DNA of 64,000 bases from assembly GCA_017303475.1 (NCBI GenBank), contig JAFLBO010000005.1, positions 160,266 to 224,265 of the forward strand, given 5' to 3'. The notes below the pieces were generated by a model, which saw only the letters and a list, made by a program, of their open reading frames with translations, had not been told where the DNA came from and ran no database searches. The position numbers and the translations under genes are program-made. The stretch comes from Chitinophagales bacterium. Lineage in GTDB: Bacteria > Bacteroidota > Bacteroidia > Chitinophagales > Saprospiraceae. Of this stretch, positions 44,468 through 54,800 are shown piece by piece (within the stretch, counting starts at the first letter, position 1; every line of letters starts with the position of its first letter).

Positions 44468-47400
44468 TTAATGTTGAATGATCAGGTGTTTCACTGATCT
44501 CAAATGACCAGACAGACATTCCAACAGGTAAAGTCCTGCAGGCGCTTTGCGCAAATCCAGATACAAATGATTGTTGCCTTTAGCGCCTAAATGCTGTTCT
44601 TCCAGCATCAAACGGCCAGTTGCATCCAATAAATTCACCCTGAACCATTGCTCTTCCGGCAACTGGAATTGAATATTCACCTCTCCGGAACCAGGATTAG
44701 GATAAGCAGTAAGATTCAGCGGGTCATTTACCGTGAATTCTGGCTCAGTAGGATCCTGGCTTTCATTTCTTACCGGGCTGTTTTGGTTTACGGTAATGAC
44801 TGAAACACAGGTGGCTGAGTTTCCACTCCAGTCTTTCACCGTAATGGTAAGGTTGTAAATGCCTGCTGTTGTATAGGTTTTGGCAGACGGCAGATAGGTA
44901 GTTACCGAACAGTTATCGAAACTTGAATCTGCCAGGATGGAAGGATATACAGTGGCACTGCCATTGACCAGTGTTACTACAGCATCGTTACATACAGGAG
45001 TCGGCGCCAGATTGTCTTTCACCGTAACCTGACCAATACATGTGGATGTGTTGCCGGAAGGGTCTTTTACGGTGAGGAAATTGTTTACCGGCGCTGCAAT
45101 ATCGCTACAGTTGAATTCTGTGCGCTGCAAACTGCGGGTGCTGATACTACAGTTGTCAAAACTGCCATTATCCAGGTCTATTGGATTTATGGAAACCTTA
45201 CCCAGACCGTTCAGGAATACCGTAATGTTTTTACAGAGGGCAGTTGGCGCCAGGATATCTTTCACCGTTACACGAGCTGTGCAGGTTCTGGTATTGCCAG
45301 CATTATCCGTCACACGAAGTGTTACTACATTCACCCCAATATTTACACAGGTAAAGGTGTTGGGGTTCAAGCTCAAAGTGAAACCACAATTATCAGAGCT
45401 TCCATCGTTTACAGCGTCCGGAATAACGGTCACGGTTCCATTAGCACCCAAATTAGCAATGGTGTTTTTACATTTTGCTGTAGGCAGAATCAGGTCACGC
45501 ACCGTAACTGTTGCGGTACAGGAAGCTGTATTGGCGCTTTGATCGCGCCCGGTCAGGGTTACCTGGTTATCGCCCAGGTCTGCACAGGTAAATTGTGTTT
45601 TGCTGAGAATAAACTGCACTATATTACAATTGTCAAAACTGCCATTGTTAACATCAGCCACAGTCAGTGTTGCCACACCCTGCGCATTCAGGTTGATGGT
45701 GGCATTTCTGCAGATCATGGTTGGCGGAATATTATCGATCACCGTTACGGTGCCCTGGCAGGTAGCGGTATTGCCGCTTTGATCTGTACCGGTGAGGGTT
45801 ACTGTGTTTACGCCAAGATTGCCGCAGGTGAATGCATTAGGCGTCAATGACAAATTGGTTAATGTGCAATTGTCGAAACTTCCGTTGTTTATTTCGGCAG
45901 GGGTTACGAAGGCAGATCCCGCTGCATTGAGGGCTACAGTAATATCCTTGCAAAGCATGGTAGGCGGAATCAAATCCACCACCGTGACTACCGCATTACA
46001 AGAAGCCGTGTTGCCATTGCCGTCATTAACAGTCAGGACCACGGTATTGGGGCCTAACTGACTGCAATTGAACGTGTTAGGCGTCACTGAAACCTGATTC
46101 ACCACCCCACAATTGTCTGAACCACTTTGGAAAACGTCGCCGGTAGTTACTGTTACAGTACCCGCTGCATTCAGAGCAGCAGTATATGGCTTGCAAACCA
46201 CCACTGGAGCTGTAATGTCTTTGAGTGTAACCGTAAACGTGCAGAATTGTGTATTTCCATGACCATCATCGGCGGTTAGGGTTACAACTTCCACATCGTT
46301 ATGCCCATTCAAAACGGTGGTTGGCGCCGGACTTTGGGTAACTGTTGGGTTGGCGGTACAGTTGTCGCTAACGGAAACTGCGTTGTAAGAACCCAACAGA
46401 CTGCTACAATTGGCGTCGGCATTCAGTGTAACGTTGGCCGGGCAGGTAATGCTTGGCTTGGTTACATCCTTCAGCGTCACCGTTAAACTGCACGACGCTG
46501 TGTTGCCATTTCCGTCGTTAGCCGTGAGCGTTACCACTTCAAAATCATCGTGTCCGATAAGTACAGTGCCTGGAACAGGGCTTTGAGTTACGGTTGGCGA
46601 CGGGTTGCAATTGTCGCTCACGGATACAGGTGTGCGCACACCAACCATGCCGGAGCAGTTGGCATCGGCGTTTACGGTGGCGTTTGGCGGACAAACAATA
46701 CTTGGCGGAGTTACATCTTTCAAGGTAACCGTAAAGGAACAGGACTGGCTGTTGCCATTGCCGTCGTTGGCGGTGAGTGTTACTGTTTCCACATCATTAT
46801 GACCACTCAACACAGTGGAAGCAGCTGGGCTTTGCGTTACTGTTGGACTTGGATTACAGTTGTCGCTCACGGATACGGGTGCGTGCGTGCCCACAGTACC
46901 CTGACAGTTGGCATTTGCTGAAACAGTGGTGTTGGCAGGACAGGTAATGGACGGCGGCGTTACGTCTTTGAGTGTAACAACAAAAGTACAATTCGCTGAA
47001 TTTCCGTTGCCGTCATTGGCCGTAAGGGTAACCGTTTCGGTGTCGTTATGACCAACCTGGAGCGTAGCAGGAGCCGGACTTTGTGTAACCGTTGGAGAAG
47101 GGTTGCAGTTGTCACTCACACTTGCCGCCGACCAGGCGCCCAATACACTGCTGCAGTTGGCGTCGGCATTGAGGGTTTGAGGCCCAGGGCAGGTGATAGA
47201 TGGCGGTGTTACATCCAGGAGGGTAACGGTGAAGCTGCAATTGCTGTTGTTGCCATTTCCATCTGTGGCATTCAGGGTAACTGTTTCTACATCGTTGTGA
47301 CCAACAAGCAGGGTACCAGGTGCAGGACTTTGGGTAAAGCCAGGATTGGCAGCACAGTTATCAGTTAAAGAAACAGGCTGGTAACTACCCAGGGAGCCAC

Positions 47401-50400
47401 TACAACTTGCATTAGCCGATATAGTGGTATTGGCAGGGCAGGTAATAGTTGGTGGAGTTTGGTCCAGCAGGGTAACGACAAAACTGCATGAAGCAGCATT
47501 GCCATTGCCATCATTGGCTGTCAGCGTAACAGTTTCCGCATCATTATGGCCGCTCAGCAGGGTAGAGGCAGCCGGACTCTGGCTAACCATTGGGTTCGCA
47601 GTACAATTGTCGCTCAGAGTTGCCGGCGCCCAGGTTCCCACAATCCCTTCACAAACACTGTTGGCTGCAACTGTTTGGTTGGCCGGACAGGTAATGACTG
47701 GCTGGGTAATATCTTTCAGTGTCAGGGTGAAACTACATGAATTCGTATTGCCATTTCCGTCATTAGCTGTTAAGGTAACGGTTTCTACATCATTGTGACC
47801 ATTCAGGCTGGTATTAGCCGATGGACTCTGGCTAACCGTTGGCACAGGATTGCAGTTGTCGTTAACAGATAAAGGAGTCCATGTGCCAACTTGGGAACTA
47901 CACAAGGCATCAGCGGCCAGGGTGGTATTGGCAGGACAGCTTATAGTAGGAGGAACAGCATCTGCAACGCTTGCTGTTACAGTAGCAGAATTGAAACAGC
48001 CGTTATCGTTAACGGTCACAGAATAGGTTCCACTGGCTGCCGGACTGGCATTTGGAATACTTGGATTGGCGTCTGTGGAACTAAAGCTGTTTGGCCCCGT
48101 CCAGTTGTAACTTACTCCCTGACCACTTGGTCCGCCGGAATTCAACTGTAAGGTGGAACCCGGGCAAACCGGGCTGTTAGTAGTAGGCGCCAGACTTGGA
48201 CCAAATACGTTGACAGATACGCTGGCTGTTCCTTTACAGTTTTTGGTATCTGTTACTGTTACCGTATATATGCCTGCACCGTTCTGGAAAATGGTGAACG
48301 GAGTTGGGTCTTCCATGCTTGAGCCGTAACCATTTGGGCCAGCCCAGGCAAAAGCGGTGTATGGTGGCGTTCCGGCGTTGGGCGTAGAGGTAAGCACCAG
48401 TTGGCTGCCAGCACAAAGCGGACTGTTGCTGCCGGCAGTTATGGTTGGTGCGTTGTTGGTGGAAATAGACAAGGTGGTGGAAGAGGTTCCGGTGCAGCCA
48501 GCATTATCTGTTACCGTTACGAAGTAGGTTCCAGCATTAACCAGCATGATGTTGGAAATCTTCGGGTCTTGCAGGCTTGAAGTAAAGTTGTTCGGACCAG
48601 TCCAGCTAAAGCTGCTGTAATTGCCAGAACCACCTGATGGATTAGATTTCAGATCAAGGGTTGCACCCAGGCACAATGATCCATTGTTGGTGGCTGCCAC
48701 CACTGGTTTGGCGTTTACGGTCATTTGTGAAGTGGCTGTAGCGGTACATCCCTTTACATCCGTCACTTTTACCGTATAAACCCCTGAAGAAGCAGCGGTG
48801 CCGGTGAACGGCGCCGGATCTTCCACGCTGGCTCCAAAGAAGTCGGGACCTACCCAGGAGAATGTATACCCCGGTGTGCCGCCAGATGGCGTTGAAGTCA
48901 GAATAACGTTTGAACCAGAACAGATTGGGCCATTGTTTTGGGCGCTGATGGATGGGTTGGGATTGACCGTAACGGAAACCGTTGCGGTAGCCACACATCC
49001 CAGGGCATCAGTTACGCTCACCGTGTAAGTGCCATTGGCCGACATGCCTGCCGGGAACCCAGCCGGGTCTTCCACATTGGCGCTGTAATTATTCGGGCCA
49101 GCCCAGGCAAACGCTGCGTAAGGCAAAGCTCCGCCTGATGGCGTGGAGCTGAGTACAATGTTTCCGCCTTCGCACACCGCACCGTTCACTGATGCAGTAA
49201 TGGTTGGACATGCTACTACCGTTACCGTTGTGCTGGCTGTTTTGGTACAGCCATTGCCATCGGTAAGGGTAACCGTATACACACCGGAAGCTGCCTGAGT
49301 GGCCGGGAATCCGGCCGGGTCTTCCACGTTGGCGCTGTAATTGTTCGGTCCAGACCACAGGAATGTATAGCCGGAACCGGAGCCACCTGAAGCAGTGGAG
49401 CTGAGCTGAATAGTGCCGCCCTGGCTCACCGGACTGTTGCTGGAAGCAGTAATAACAGGCAGGTCATTTACTGTAACCATCGTAGTGCCGCTGCCAGAGC
49501 AGCCTGCGTTGTCGGTTACCACTACAGTGTAAGTGCCTGCAGCTGCCGAAGTGGCCACAAATGGCGCAGGGTTTTGGCCGGTAGCTGCATACCCATTTGG
49601 ACCAGACCAAAGGAAGGTATAGCCTTGTCCGGAACCGCCCGATGGGGTTGAGTTTAGGGAAATATTGGCGCCCACACAAACCGGAGAGTTGCTGCCTGCC
49701 GTAATGGTAGGCGCCGGATTGGAGGAAACGGTGATGTTTACACTTGCAGACGCCGTACAACCAGGCACATCCGTTACTACAACGGTGTAGGCGCCTCCAG
49801 AGCCGGCAGTTGCCGCAAATGGCGCCGGATCTTCCTGGCTGGATTGGTAGTTGTTCGGGCCGCTCCAGGCAAATTGCACGTATGGAGGCGTGCCGCCAGC
49901 AGGGCTGGAGCCTAGCGTAATGTTGGTTCCCAGGCATACAATGCCGGCATTACCGGTGGCTGTAATCGATGGCGGTGCAGACACTACCACTGTGGCGCTG
50001 GCCGTGCAGGAACCAGTGCTGGTTCCGGTAACTGTATAAGATCCGGCAGCATTTACCGTGATTTGCGGCTGGGTAGATCCAGTGCTCCACACATAACTTA
50101 CTGCGCCAGAGGCAGTCAGGGTAGCGCCTGCATTGCTGCAAATGAGGTTAATACCACCGTTAATGGCTACCGCAAATGGCTCGTTGGCCTGATTGGTAAC
50201 GGTAACCACCAATGAAATAACATCGCTTTGGTTTCCGGCATTGGTCACCTTGATGTTTACTTCATATTTATTGTCGGCATTGGCATCCTGTGGCGATTCA
50301 AAATCCGGCGCAAAACCGGCTGCCCAGCTCAAAACGCCATTTTGGGCATTGATGGAAAATCTGGATGCATCTGCGCCGCCATCAAGGGAGTAGGTCAGAC

Positions 50401-51871
50401 CGTTGCCCTCGGTGTTGTTCGGATCGCTGGTTTGAGTATCGTACAATACATAACAAGCGTTTTCCTCAAAGTTTACGGAAGAGGAAGAAGTTATGTTTGG
50501 ACGGATATCGGTCTGGATGGTGAATACCACCTGCTCGGTATCTCGCCTCAAATCCGGATAATCACAGTCAAAGGCAATGATATCCACTGGATAACTTCCT
50601 AACCAGTTGGGATCATCAATGGCAACATTCACCACATTGCCCGGACCAATGCTTGGGATAAGCGGGGAAAGTTGGATCAGGTACGGATTGGAAACACTGC
50701 CAATGGAACCTCCGGAAACGAAAGTCAGGTTAGAGTTTTCGGTATAAAGATACTGATTGTCAGCATCATAGAACTCAAAGCTGATGTTGCCGGCGCCTAC
50801 GTTTTTCAAACTGAGCTGGTAGGTAACATTCGGCGGAGCGCCGGAGGCGGTTGCCCAGGCTGCCCGGGTTCCGTTCACATAAGCGGCCAGTTTGGAACCT
50901 GCTCCAGCCAGTTGAATATCCACAAACTGGGGCCGGGCAATGATGCTCATGGGCTGGTTGCCAGGAACAATAGTGGGCCATGCCGGATCATGCGCCGTGC
51001 CATCAAACGGATATACCTGCAGTTCATATACCCGACAATCACCGTTAAAATTCAGGTAGTTATCCAGATCAAAATCGCTGAAGTCATCACCCTGAAAGAT
51101 GTTCTGGTCGGGTATGTTTTGCCATACCGGCGGACCATAATCCGGCAATACCGTGAACCATCCGGTGATGGTATCGGCCAACTGATTGGGTGTGTTTTCC
51201 TTTACGATGATGCGCACGGAATCTGTGCCAATCCACTGGTTGGATATCGGCGTAACAGTCAGTACGCCATTCACGATGGTAGCTGTGAGGTTCGGACCCG
51301 GCTGAGCGCTCCAGGTAACCGGATCGCCGTCCAGACTGATCAGATAATCCGGCAGATTCACCGTTTCAAACGGAATGCCTTGAAGGGTGGTGTCGGCCAG
51401 CAATGGCTCCAATTCCGGAGGAAAATCTGCGTTGGGGTCAATATTGATCCAGAACGGCAGTTCTGAGGTGCCAATAGAACCATTGTGTACAAAAGAAACC
51501 TCCTCAAATGCCGGATAAACAGCATCATCAGGTTGGTAATACACCTTAAAATTCACCGTTTCACCAAAATATTCATTGGAATAAAAGGTGATGAAATAAT
51601 AGGCGCTGGATCCGAAAAACAGGGGCGTTGCCACGCCACGGAGTTCGTTTCCAACAAAGGCGCCTACCAGATTGCCGGCCTGGTTAGCCGGGTTGCCCAC
51701 ATAGTTCACCCGAATTACGGCGTTCATGTTGAACTCATAATCTGTTGGGTTCACCGACCAGTTGGGCGGTGGCTGTATGGTCGGGTTGGCGTTTACTGCG
51801 GGTATCAGCAGCAACAGACATGCCCAGAGGCAAAGCTGAAAACGCCGTTGGGAAATATATAGCCGATTCAT
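44468..51871 (-). CDS. Giant secreted HYR/Ig-like repeat adhesin with T9SS sorting domain
   Basis: A 2467-residue protein. It has a signal peptide (about residues 1-28), then two copies of a ~95-residue module (49-144 and 308-402) that also occurs in the next surface protein, with cadherin-like segments between and after them (to about 565). Nine Ig/PKD-like repeats (about 568-1306) carry the phrases SGPNNYS, EDPA and TYTVxVTD. Seven HYR domains of exactly 83 residues (1307-1887) and six shorter HYR-type repeats (1888-2366) with the SFDNC core follow. A type-A T9SS domain ends the protein (AYPNPGSGEVNIQ ... APAGLYLLE). No enzyme domain is present; it is probably a fibrous adhesin or matrix protein. 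It lies 21 bp after the LamG giant gene and is likely cotranscribed. Confidence 0.88.
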   Translation of the reverse strand: MNRLYISQRRFQLCLWACLLLLIPAVNANPTIQPPPNWSVNPTDYEFNMNAVIRVNYVGNPANQAGNLVGAFVGNELRGVATPLFFGSSAYYFITFYSNEYFGETVNFKVYYQPDDAVYPAFEEVSFVHNGSIGTSELPFWINIDPNADFPPELEPLLADTTLQGIPFETVNLPDYLISLDGDPVTWSAQPGPNLTATIVNGVLTVTPISNQWIGTDSVRIIVKENTPNQLADTITGWFTVLPDYGPPVWQNIPDQNIFQGDDFSDFDLDNYLNFNGDCRVYELQVYPFDGTAHDPAWPTIVPGNQPMSIIARPQFVDIQLAGAGSKLAAYVNGTRAAWATASGAPPNVTYQLSLKNVGAGNISFEFYDADNQYLYTENSNLTFVSGGSIGSVSNPYLIQLSPLIPSIGPGNVVNVAIDDPNWLGSYPVDIIAFDCDYPDLRRDTEQVVFTIQTDIRPNITSSSSVNFEENACYVLYDTQTSDPNNTEGNGLTYSLDGGADASRFSINAQNGVLSWAAGFAPDFESPQDANADNKYEVNIKVTNAGNQSDVISLVVTVTNQANEPFAVAINGGINLICSNAGATLTASGAVSYVWSTGSTQPQITVNAAGSYTVTGTSTGSCTASATVVVSAPPSITATGNAGIVCLGTNITLGSSPAGGTPPYVQFAWSGPNNYQSSQEDPAPFAATAGSGGAYTVVVTDVPGCTASASVNITVSSNPAPTITAGSNSPVCVGANISLNSTPSGGSGQGYTFLWSGPNGYAATGQNPAPFVATSAAAGTYTVVVTDNAGCSGSGTTMVTVNDLPVITASSNSPVSQGGTIQLSSTASGGSGSGYTFLWSGPNNYSANVEDPAGFPATQAASGVYTVTLTDGNGCTKTASTTVTVVACPTITASVNGAVCEGGNIVLSSTPSGGALPYAAFAWAGPNNYSANVEDPAGFPAGMSANGTYTVSVTDALGCVATATVSVTVNPNPSISAQNNGPICSGSNVILTSTPSGGTPGYTFSWVGPDFFGASVEDPAPFTGTAASSGVYTVKVTDVKGCTATATSQMTVNAKPVVAATNNGSLCLGATLDLKSNPSGGSGNYSSFSWTGPNNFTSSLQDPKISNIMLVNAGTYFVTVTDNAGCTGTSSTTLSISTNNAPTITAGSNSPLCAGSQLVLTSTPNAGTPPYTAFAWAGPNGYGSSMEDPTPFTIFQNGAGIYTVTVTDTKNCKGTASVSVNVFGPSLAPTTNSPVCPGSTLQLNSGGPSGQGVSYNWTGPNSFSSTDANPSIPNASPAASGTYSVTVNDNGCFNSATVTASVADAVPPTISCPANTTLAADALCSSQVGTWTPLSVNDNCNPVPTVSQSPSANTSLNGHNDVETVTLTANDGNGNTNSCSFTLTLKDITQPVITCPANQTVAANSVCEGIVGTWAPATLSDNCTANPMVSQSPAASTLLSGHNDAETVTLTANDGNGNAASCSFVVTLLDQTPPTITCPANTTISANASCSGSLGSYQPVSLTDNCAANPGFTQSPAPGTLLVGHNDVETVTLNATDGNGNNSNCSFTVTLLDVTPPSITCPGPQTLNADANCSSVLGAWSAASVSDNCNPSPTVTQSPAPATLQVGHNDTETVTLTANDGNGNSANCTFVVTLKDVTPPSITCPANTTVSANANCQGTVGTHAPVSVSDNCNPSPTVTQSPAASTVLSGHNDVETVTLTANDGNGNSQSCSFTVTLKDVTPPSIVCPPNATVNADANCSGMVGVRTPVSVSDNCNPSPTVTQSPVPGTVLIGHDDFEVVTLTANDGNGNTASCSLTVTLKDVTKPSITCPANVTLNADANCSSLLGSYNAVSVSDNCTANPTVTQSPAPTTVLNGHNDVEVVTLTADDGHGNTQFCTFTVTLKDITAPVVVCKPYTAALNAAGTVTVTTGDVFQSGSDNCGVVNQVSVTPNTFNCSQLGPNTVVLTVNDGNGNTASCNAVVTVVDLIPPTMLCKDITVALNAAGSAFVTPAEINNGSFDNCTLTNLSLTPNAFTCGNLGVNTVTLTGTDQSGNTATCQGTVTVIDNIPPTMICRNATINLNAQGVATLTVADVNNGSFDNCNIVQFILSKTQFTCADLGDNQVTLTGRDQSANTASCTATVTVRDLILPTAKCKNTIANLGANGTVTVIPDAVNDGSSDNCGFTLSLNPNTFTCVNIGVNVVTLRVTDNAGNTRTCTARVTVKDILAPTALCKNITVFLNGLGKVSINPIDLDNGSFDNCSISTRSLQRTEFNCSDIAAPVNNFLTVKDPSGNTSTCIGQVTVKDNLAPTPVCNDAVVTLVNGSATVYPSILADSSFDNCSVTTYLPSAKTYTTAGIYNLTITVKDWSGNSATCVSVITVNQNSPVRNESQDPTEPEFTVNDPLNLTAYPNPGSGEVNIQFQLPEEQWFRVNLLDATGRLMLEEQHLGAKGNNHLYLDLRKAPAGLYLLECLSGHLRSVKHLIIQH
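44774..46210 (-). repeat. Six HYR-type repeats (~80 residues each)
   Basis: Residues 1888-2366 of the giant protein. Each unit starts near PT-x-x-CKN/CKD, has a NGSFDNC-like core, a C-x-x-LG-x-N-x-V-x-L segment and ends in TVTV-x-D. These differ from the preceding 83-residue HYR set and form a second homogeneous group. Confidence 0.85.
46211..47953 (-). repeat. Seven HYR repeats of 83 residues (249 bp)
   Basis: Residues 1307-1887 divide into seven units of 83 residues without gaps. Near-invariant parts are PxITCPAN at the start, VSDNCNPxPTVTQSPA in the middle and GHNDVETVTLTANDGNGN towards the end. The middle copies are the most alike, which fits expansion by unequal exchange. Confidence 0.9.
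47954..49975 (-). repeat. Eight Ig/PKD-like repeats (~84 residues)
   Basis: Residues 633-1306 hold eight units with the recurring order SNSPVCxG, STPSGG, FxWSGPNNYSA, EDPAxF, SGTYTVxVTD and GCTATAS. A related shorter unit precedes them. Typical of T9SS adhesins; one per ~252 bp of DNA. Confidence 0.85.
50666..50950 (-). repeat. Shared ~95-residue module, copy 2 of the HYR protein
   Basis: Residues 308-402: MSIIARPQFVDIQ at the start, KLAAYVNGTRAAWAT in the middle, ISFEFYDADNQYLY and a GSIGSVSNPYLIQL end. Same order of elements as copy 1 and as the two copies in the LamG protein. Confidence 0.6.
51440..51727 (-). repeat. Shared ~95-residue module, copy 1 of the HYR protein
   Basis: Residues 49-144: MNAVIRVNYVG, NLVGAFVGNELRGVA, YFITFYSNEYFGETVNFKVYY and GSIGTSELPFWINI. 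The core GAFVG-x-x-x-RG followed by a YxFxxTxYxN-type strand defines the module. Confidence 0.65.
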
Positions 51872-51892
51872 TGTTGTTAAGTTTTAGGTCAC

Positions 51893-54800
51893 TTATTGCA
51901 GGACAATTTTCTTCACGATACTGCCCGATTCTGTTTGCAATCGAACGAAGTACACGCCTTTGGCCAGCGCTGCACCTTGTTCAGATTGAGCCTTCCAGGG
52001 TAGCGTGTTCATACCTTCTTTGCCGACGGTATTGATTTCAGCCACCTGTTTGCCGCTCATGTCGGTAACCGTGATGCGCAGTTCCTGACTTTTACGCAAG
52101 GCAAAGCGGAGCATCGTTTCCTGTTGGAACGGGTTAGGCTGCACATCGAAGGATTGTACAGAGGATAGTTCGTGTGTGCCACTGCTGAGCAGGGTGAATG
52201 GAACCGGCGCATCAATACTTCCCTGGTGCAATTCCGGAGAGAAATACATCACTTCCTTAAGTTCCTGTATGGCGCCCGTGCTGCTGTCGAACAACTGATA
52301 ACGAACCTGTTCGCCGCTGCCATTGGCATACACCGTGAGGAAGAACAGGTAGGATTGCAGCGGTGGAATGTAAATGGCTTGCGCCGACCCACGCACTTGT
52401 GCGCCCACAAATGCGCCCAACTCCATGGTAGAGGTGGTAGCATTCTGATCGCTCATCTTCAGCATGCCAATCAGGGTCATGCTGTGTTCAAACTGCGTTG
52501 GATCAACATTCCAGAAATTTTCCGGTGTATCGCCTGGACCACGTTCTTGGCTGCCAGGTTTTCCGGCCTGATCGGCGCCACCCTGGTTGAGGTGACTGGA
52601 AAGCGGTGGATAAATAAGGGTGCCCGGGGCGCTTACTTTGAGCTGATAACCGTTTGGCGCACTCATGTACTGTAAGTTGCCAATCCAGCCGAAAGTTGGG
52701 TTGATATACTGGGCAAAGGAAATCTGGCTCTTGATCAAATCACCCGTTTGAGCTGGTACGGAAGACAGGGCTTCGTTCACAGGCAATGAGTAGTTCGGGA
52801 TATAACCAATCCAGTTCCAGCCCTGTACCAACGGGATAGGTGTGGTTGCCGGATCCAGGGTGGTACCCATCATCATCAGGGTATCGGAGATGTTGGCCCG
52901 GTAAACATACATGCCTGTGTTGCCCAGATTTTGGAGTGTGCCCAGCCAGCCTCCGCCGTTGAAATAGGTAGAGAACTGATTTTGGCTTTTCATCAGATCG
53001 TTCTGTGGATGACTCAAAGAGGACAGGGCTGCATTAATAGAAGGATCCGGGAATGCCAGGTTAAATGACATCCAGTTCCAGCCAAAGCCGAGTGGTACCT
53101 CGCGGAGCACCAGATTGTAGGTATGGACCACCTGAGGATTCAGCGGATCACCGATCACATCGTCAGGCTGGAACAGGAAATAATCTTCCAGCACAGCATA
53201 ACGCAGGCAGGCAGAGGCGTCCCAAATTTCCAGACGCAATGGCTGTAATACGTGGTTAGGGTTGCCGTAGATGGTCAGGTATGCCAGGTATTTGTTTACC
53301 TGCGGCACGTACTGAACATTGGCGCGGCCCACCAGGGTGTCGCCGATGAATGCCACCACCATATCTTCCACATCTGTAGATACTTCGCCCTCAATGTTGA
53401 GCTCCAGCACCATGTTTTCGGTGTTCTCGAAGAGACTTCCGTTCAGGTCCCAGCCTGGAGGACGGCAAACCACACGCACGCCAAATGGCAAACTTTCGTC
53501 GCCGCCCATAAAGAATGGGTTTTGACCAGTTTCCGTGTGCAGAGTGATAGAATCAGACCACAAGCCGAATGCCAGGGATGAATCCACGGTAAAGGTGATG
53601 GATCGGATTTCGTTTGGCGCCAGTGTGCCCTGGTTAGGCACTACATGAACATAAGTTGGGATATCTTCAATCGTAAATGGAACCGGATAACCGCCGCGGT
53701 TATGAATATTTGCTGTGATGGATTTGCTCTGATCCTCATATTTGGTCATTCCAATACTATCGGTCAGCCAGGCCAGTTCGTTGCGGTCTACGTAAAACTC
53801 CCATTGTTCGTACACCAGCTTATTGCCTGTTTTGTCCTCAATTTCGTGCAGTTCAGCGCGCAGGATCTTGTTTTCGAAGAACTGATTCTGGAAGTTAGGA
53901 TCCAGGATAATTTTGTTCTCGTAACAGGTAATGTCGATATCGATCGGCTGATTGGTAGTTGCATCAAACAGTTGCACATTATCCACCGGATTGATTTTGG
54001 CGCAGTTGATGTGCTTGTTGAAGGAGAATGAAATTTCGTCTCCTACCTGGTACACACCATCAGCCGGTTCAGGCACACCAATAAGGCTTGGCGCCTGACG
54101 CTCGATGCGACCTTTGATGACATGAGAGAATCCGGGTTTGTCGGATGCGTCGCCGGAGCAAACGGCCACTGCGCGGATTTCATAAGGGCCATCTGCTAAT
54201 CCTACAGTATTCCAATAGAACTGTGTGAACGTAGCACCAAGATTGTCTTTGATGATTTCAGCTCCTGGCTGAATCAGGTTGATAAGTGAGTCAACCGGAG
54301 GTACTATATTTATCCAGGCGCCGTCTCCGTCCGATCGTCGGTACTGCAGTCGTATTTTCTCAAATTCTGCATTGTCCTTATCATATTCAGAGACAGTAAT
54401 CCGCATTACATCATCCGGGCCTTGGGTAATGGGATCAGGAAATATTACCCAGTCCTGTTGAGGTACATTGATATCTACCTCACTGCAAGGTTTTATGAAG
54501 TGAGCGCTAATATATACTGCAGAATAGGCAATGGTGTCAGCATCCGGCAGCAATCCAAGAGCGTTAGCACGGTCATCTTCGCAAAGCGAATATAACACCA
54601 ATTCCAGGCTATCGTAATCGTATTCTTCAGGCCCTCTTTCAACTGTTACAGTAATTGGAATTACTTTGTCTTCCCATGGTATGGCATACATCACAGCGTG
54701 ATCTAAGGCAGCGCCGTTTAGGTAAATTTTCGCGCCGTGTGGGTTGCTTTCGGGGCCGGCCGTGAAAGCATAAGTCCAGGTCTCATTGGTTTCACTCTGA

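Noticed and set aside
44774..49975. Regularly spaced repeats resembling an array
   Set aside because: The units are in-frame coding HYR and Ig-like domains, about 249-252 bp each; there are no short palindromic repeats with unique spacers and no cas genes.
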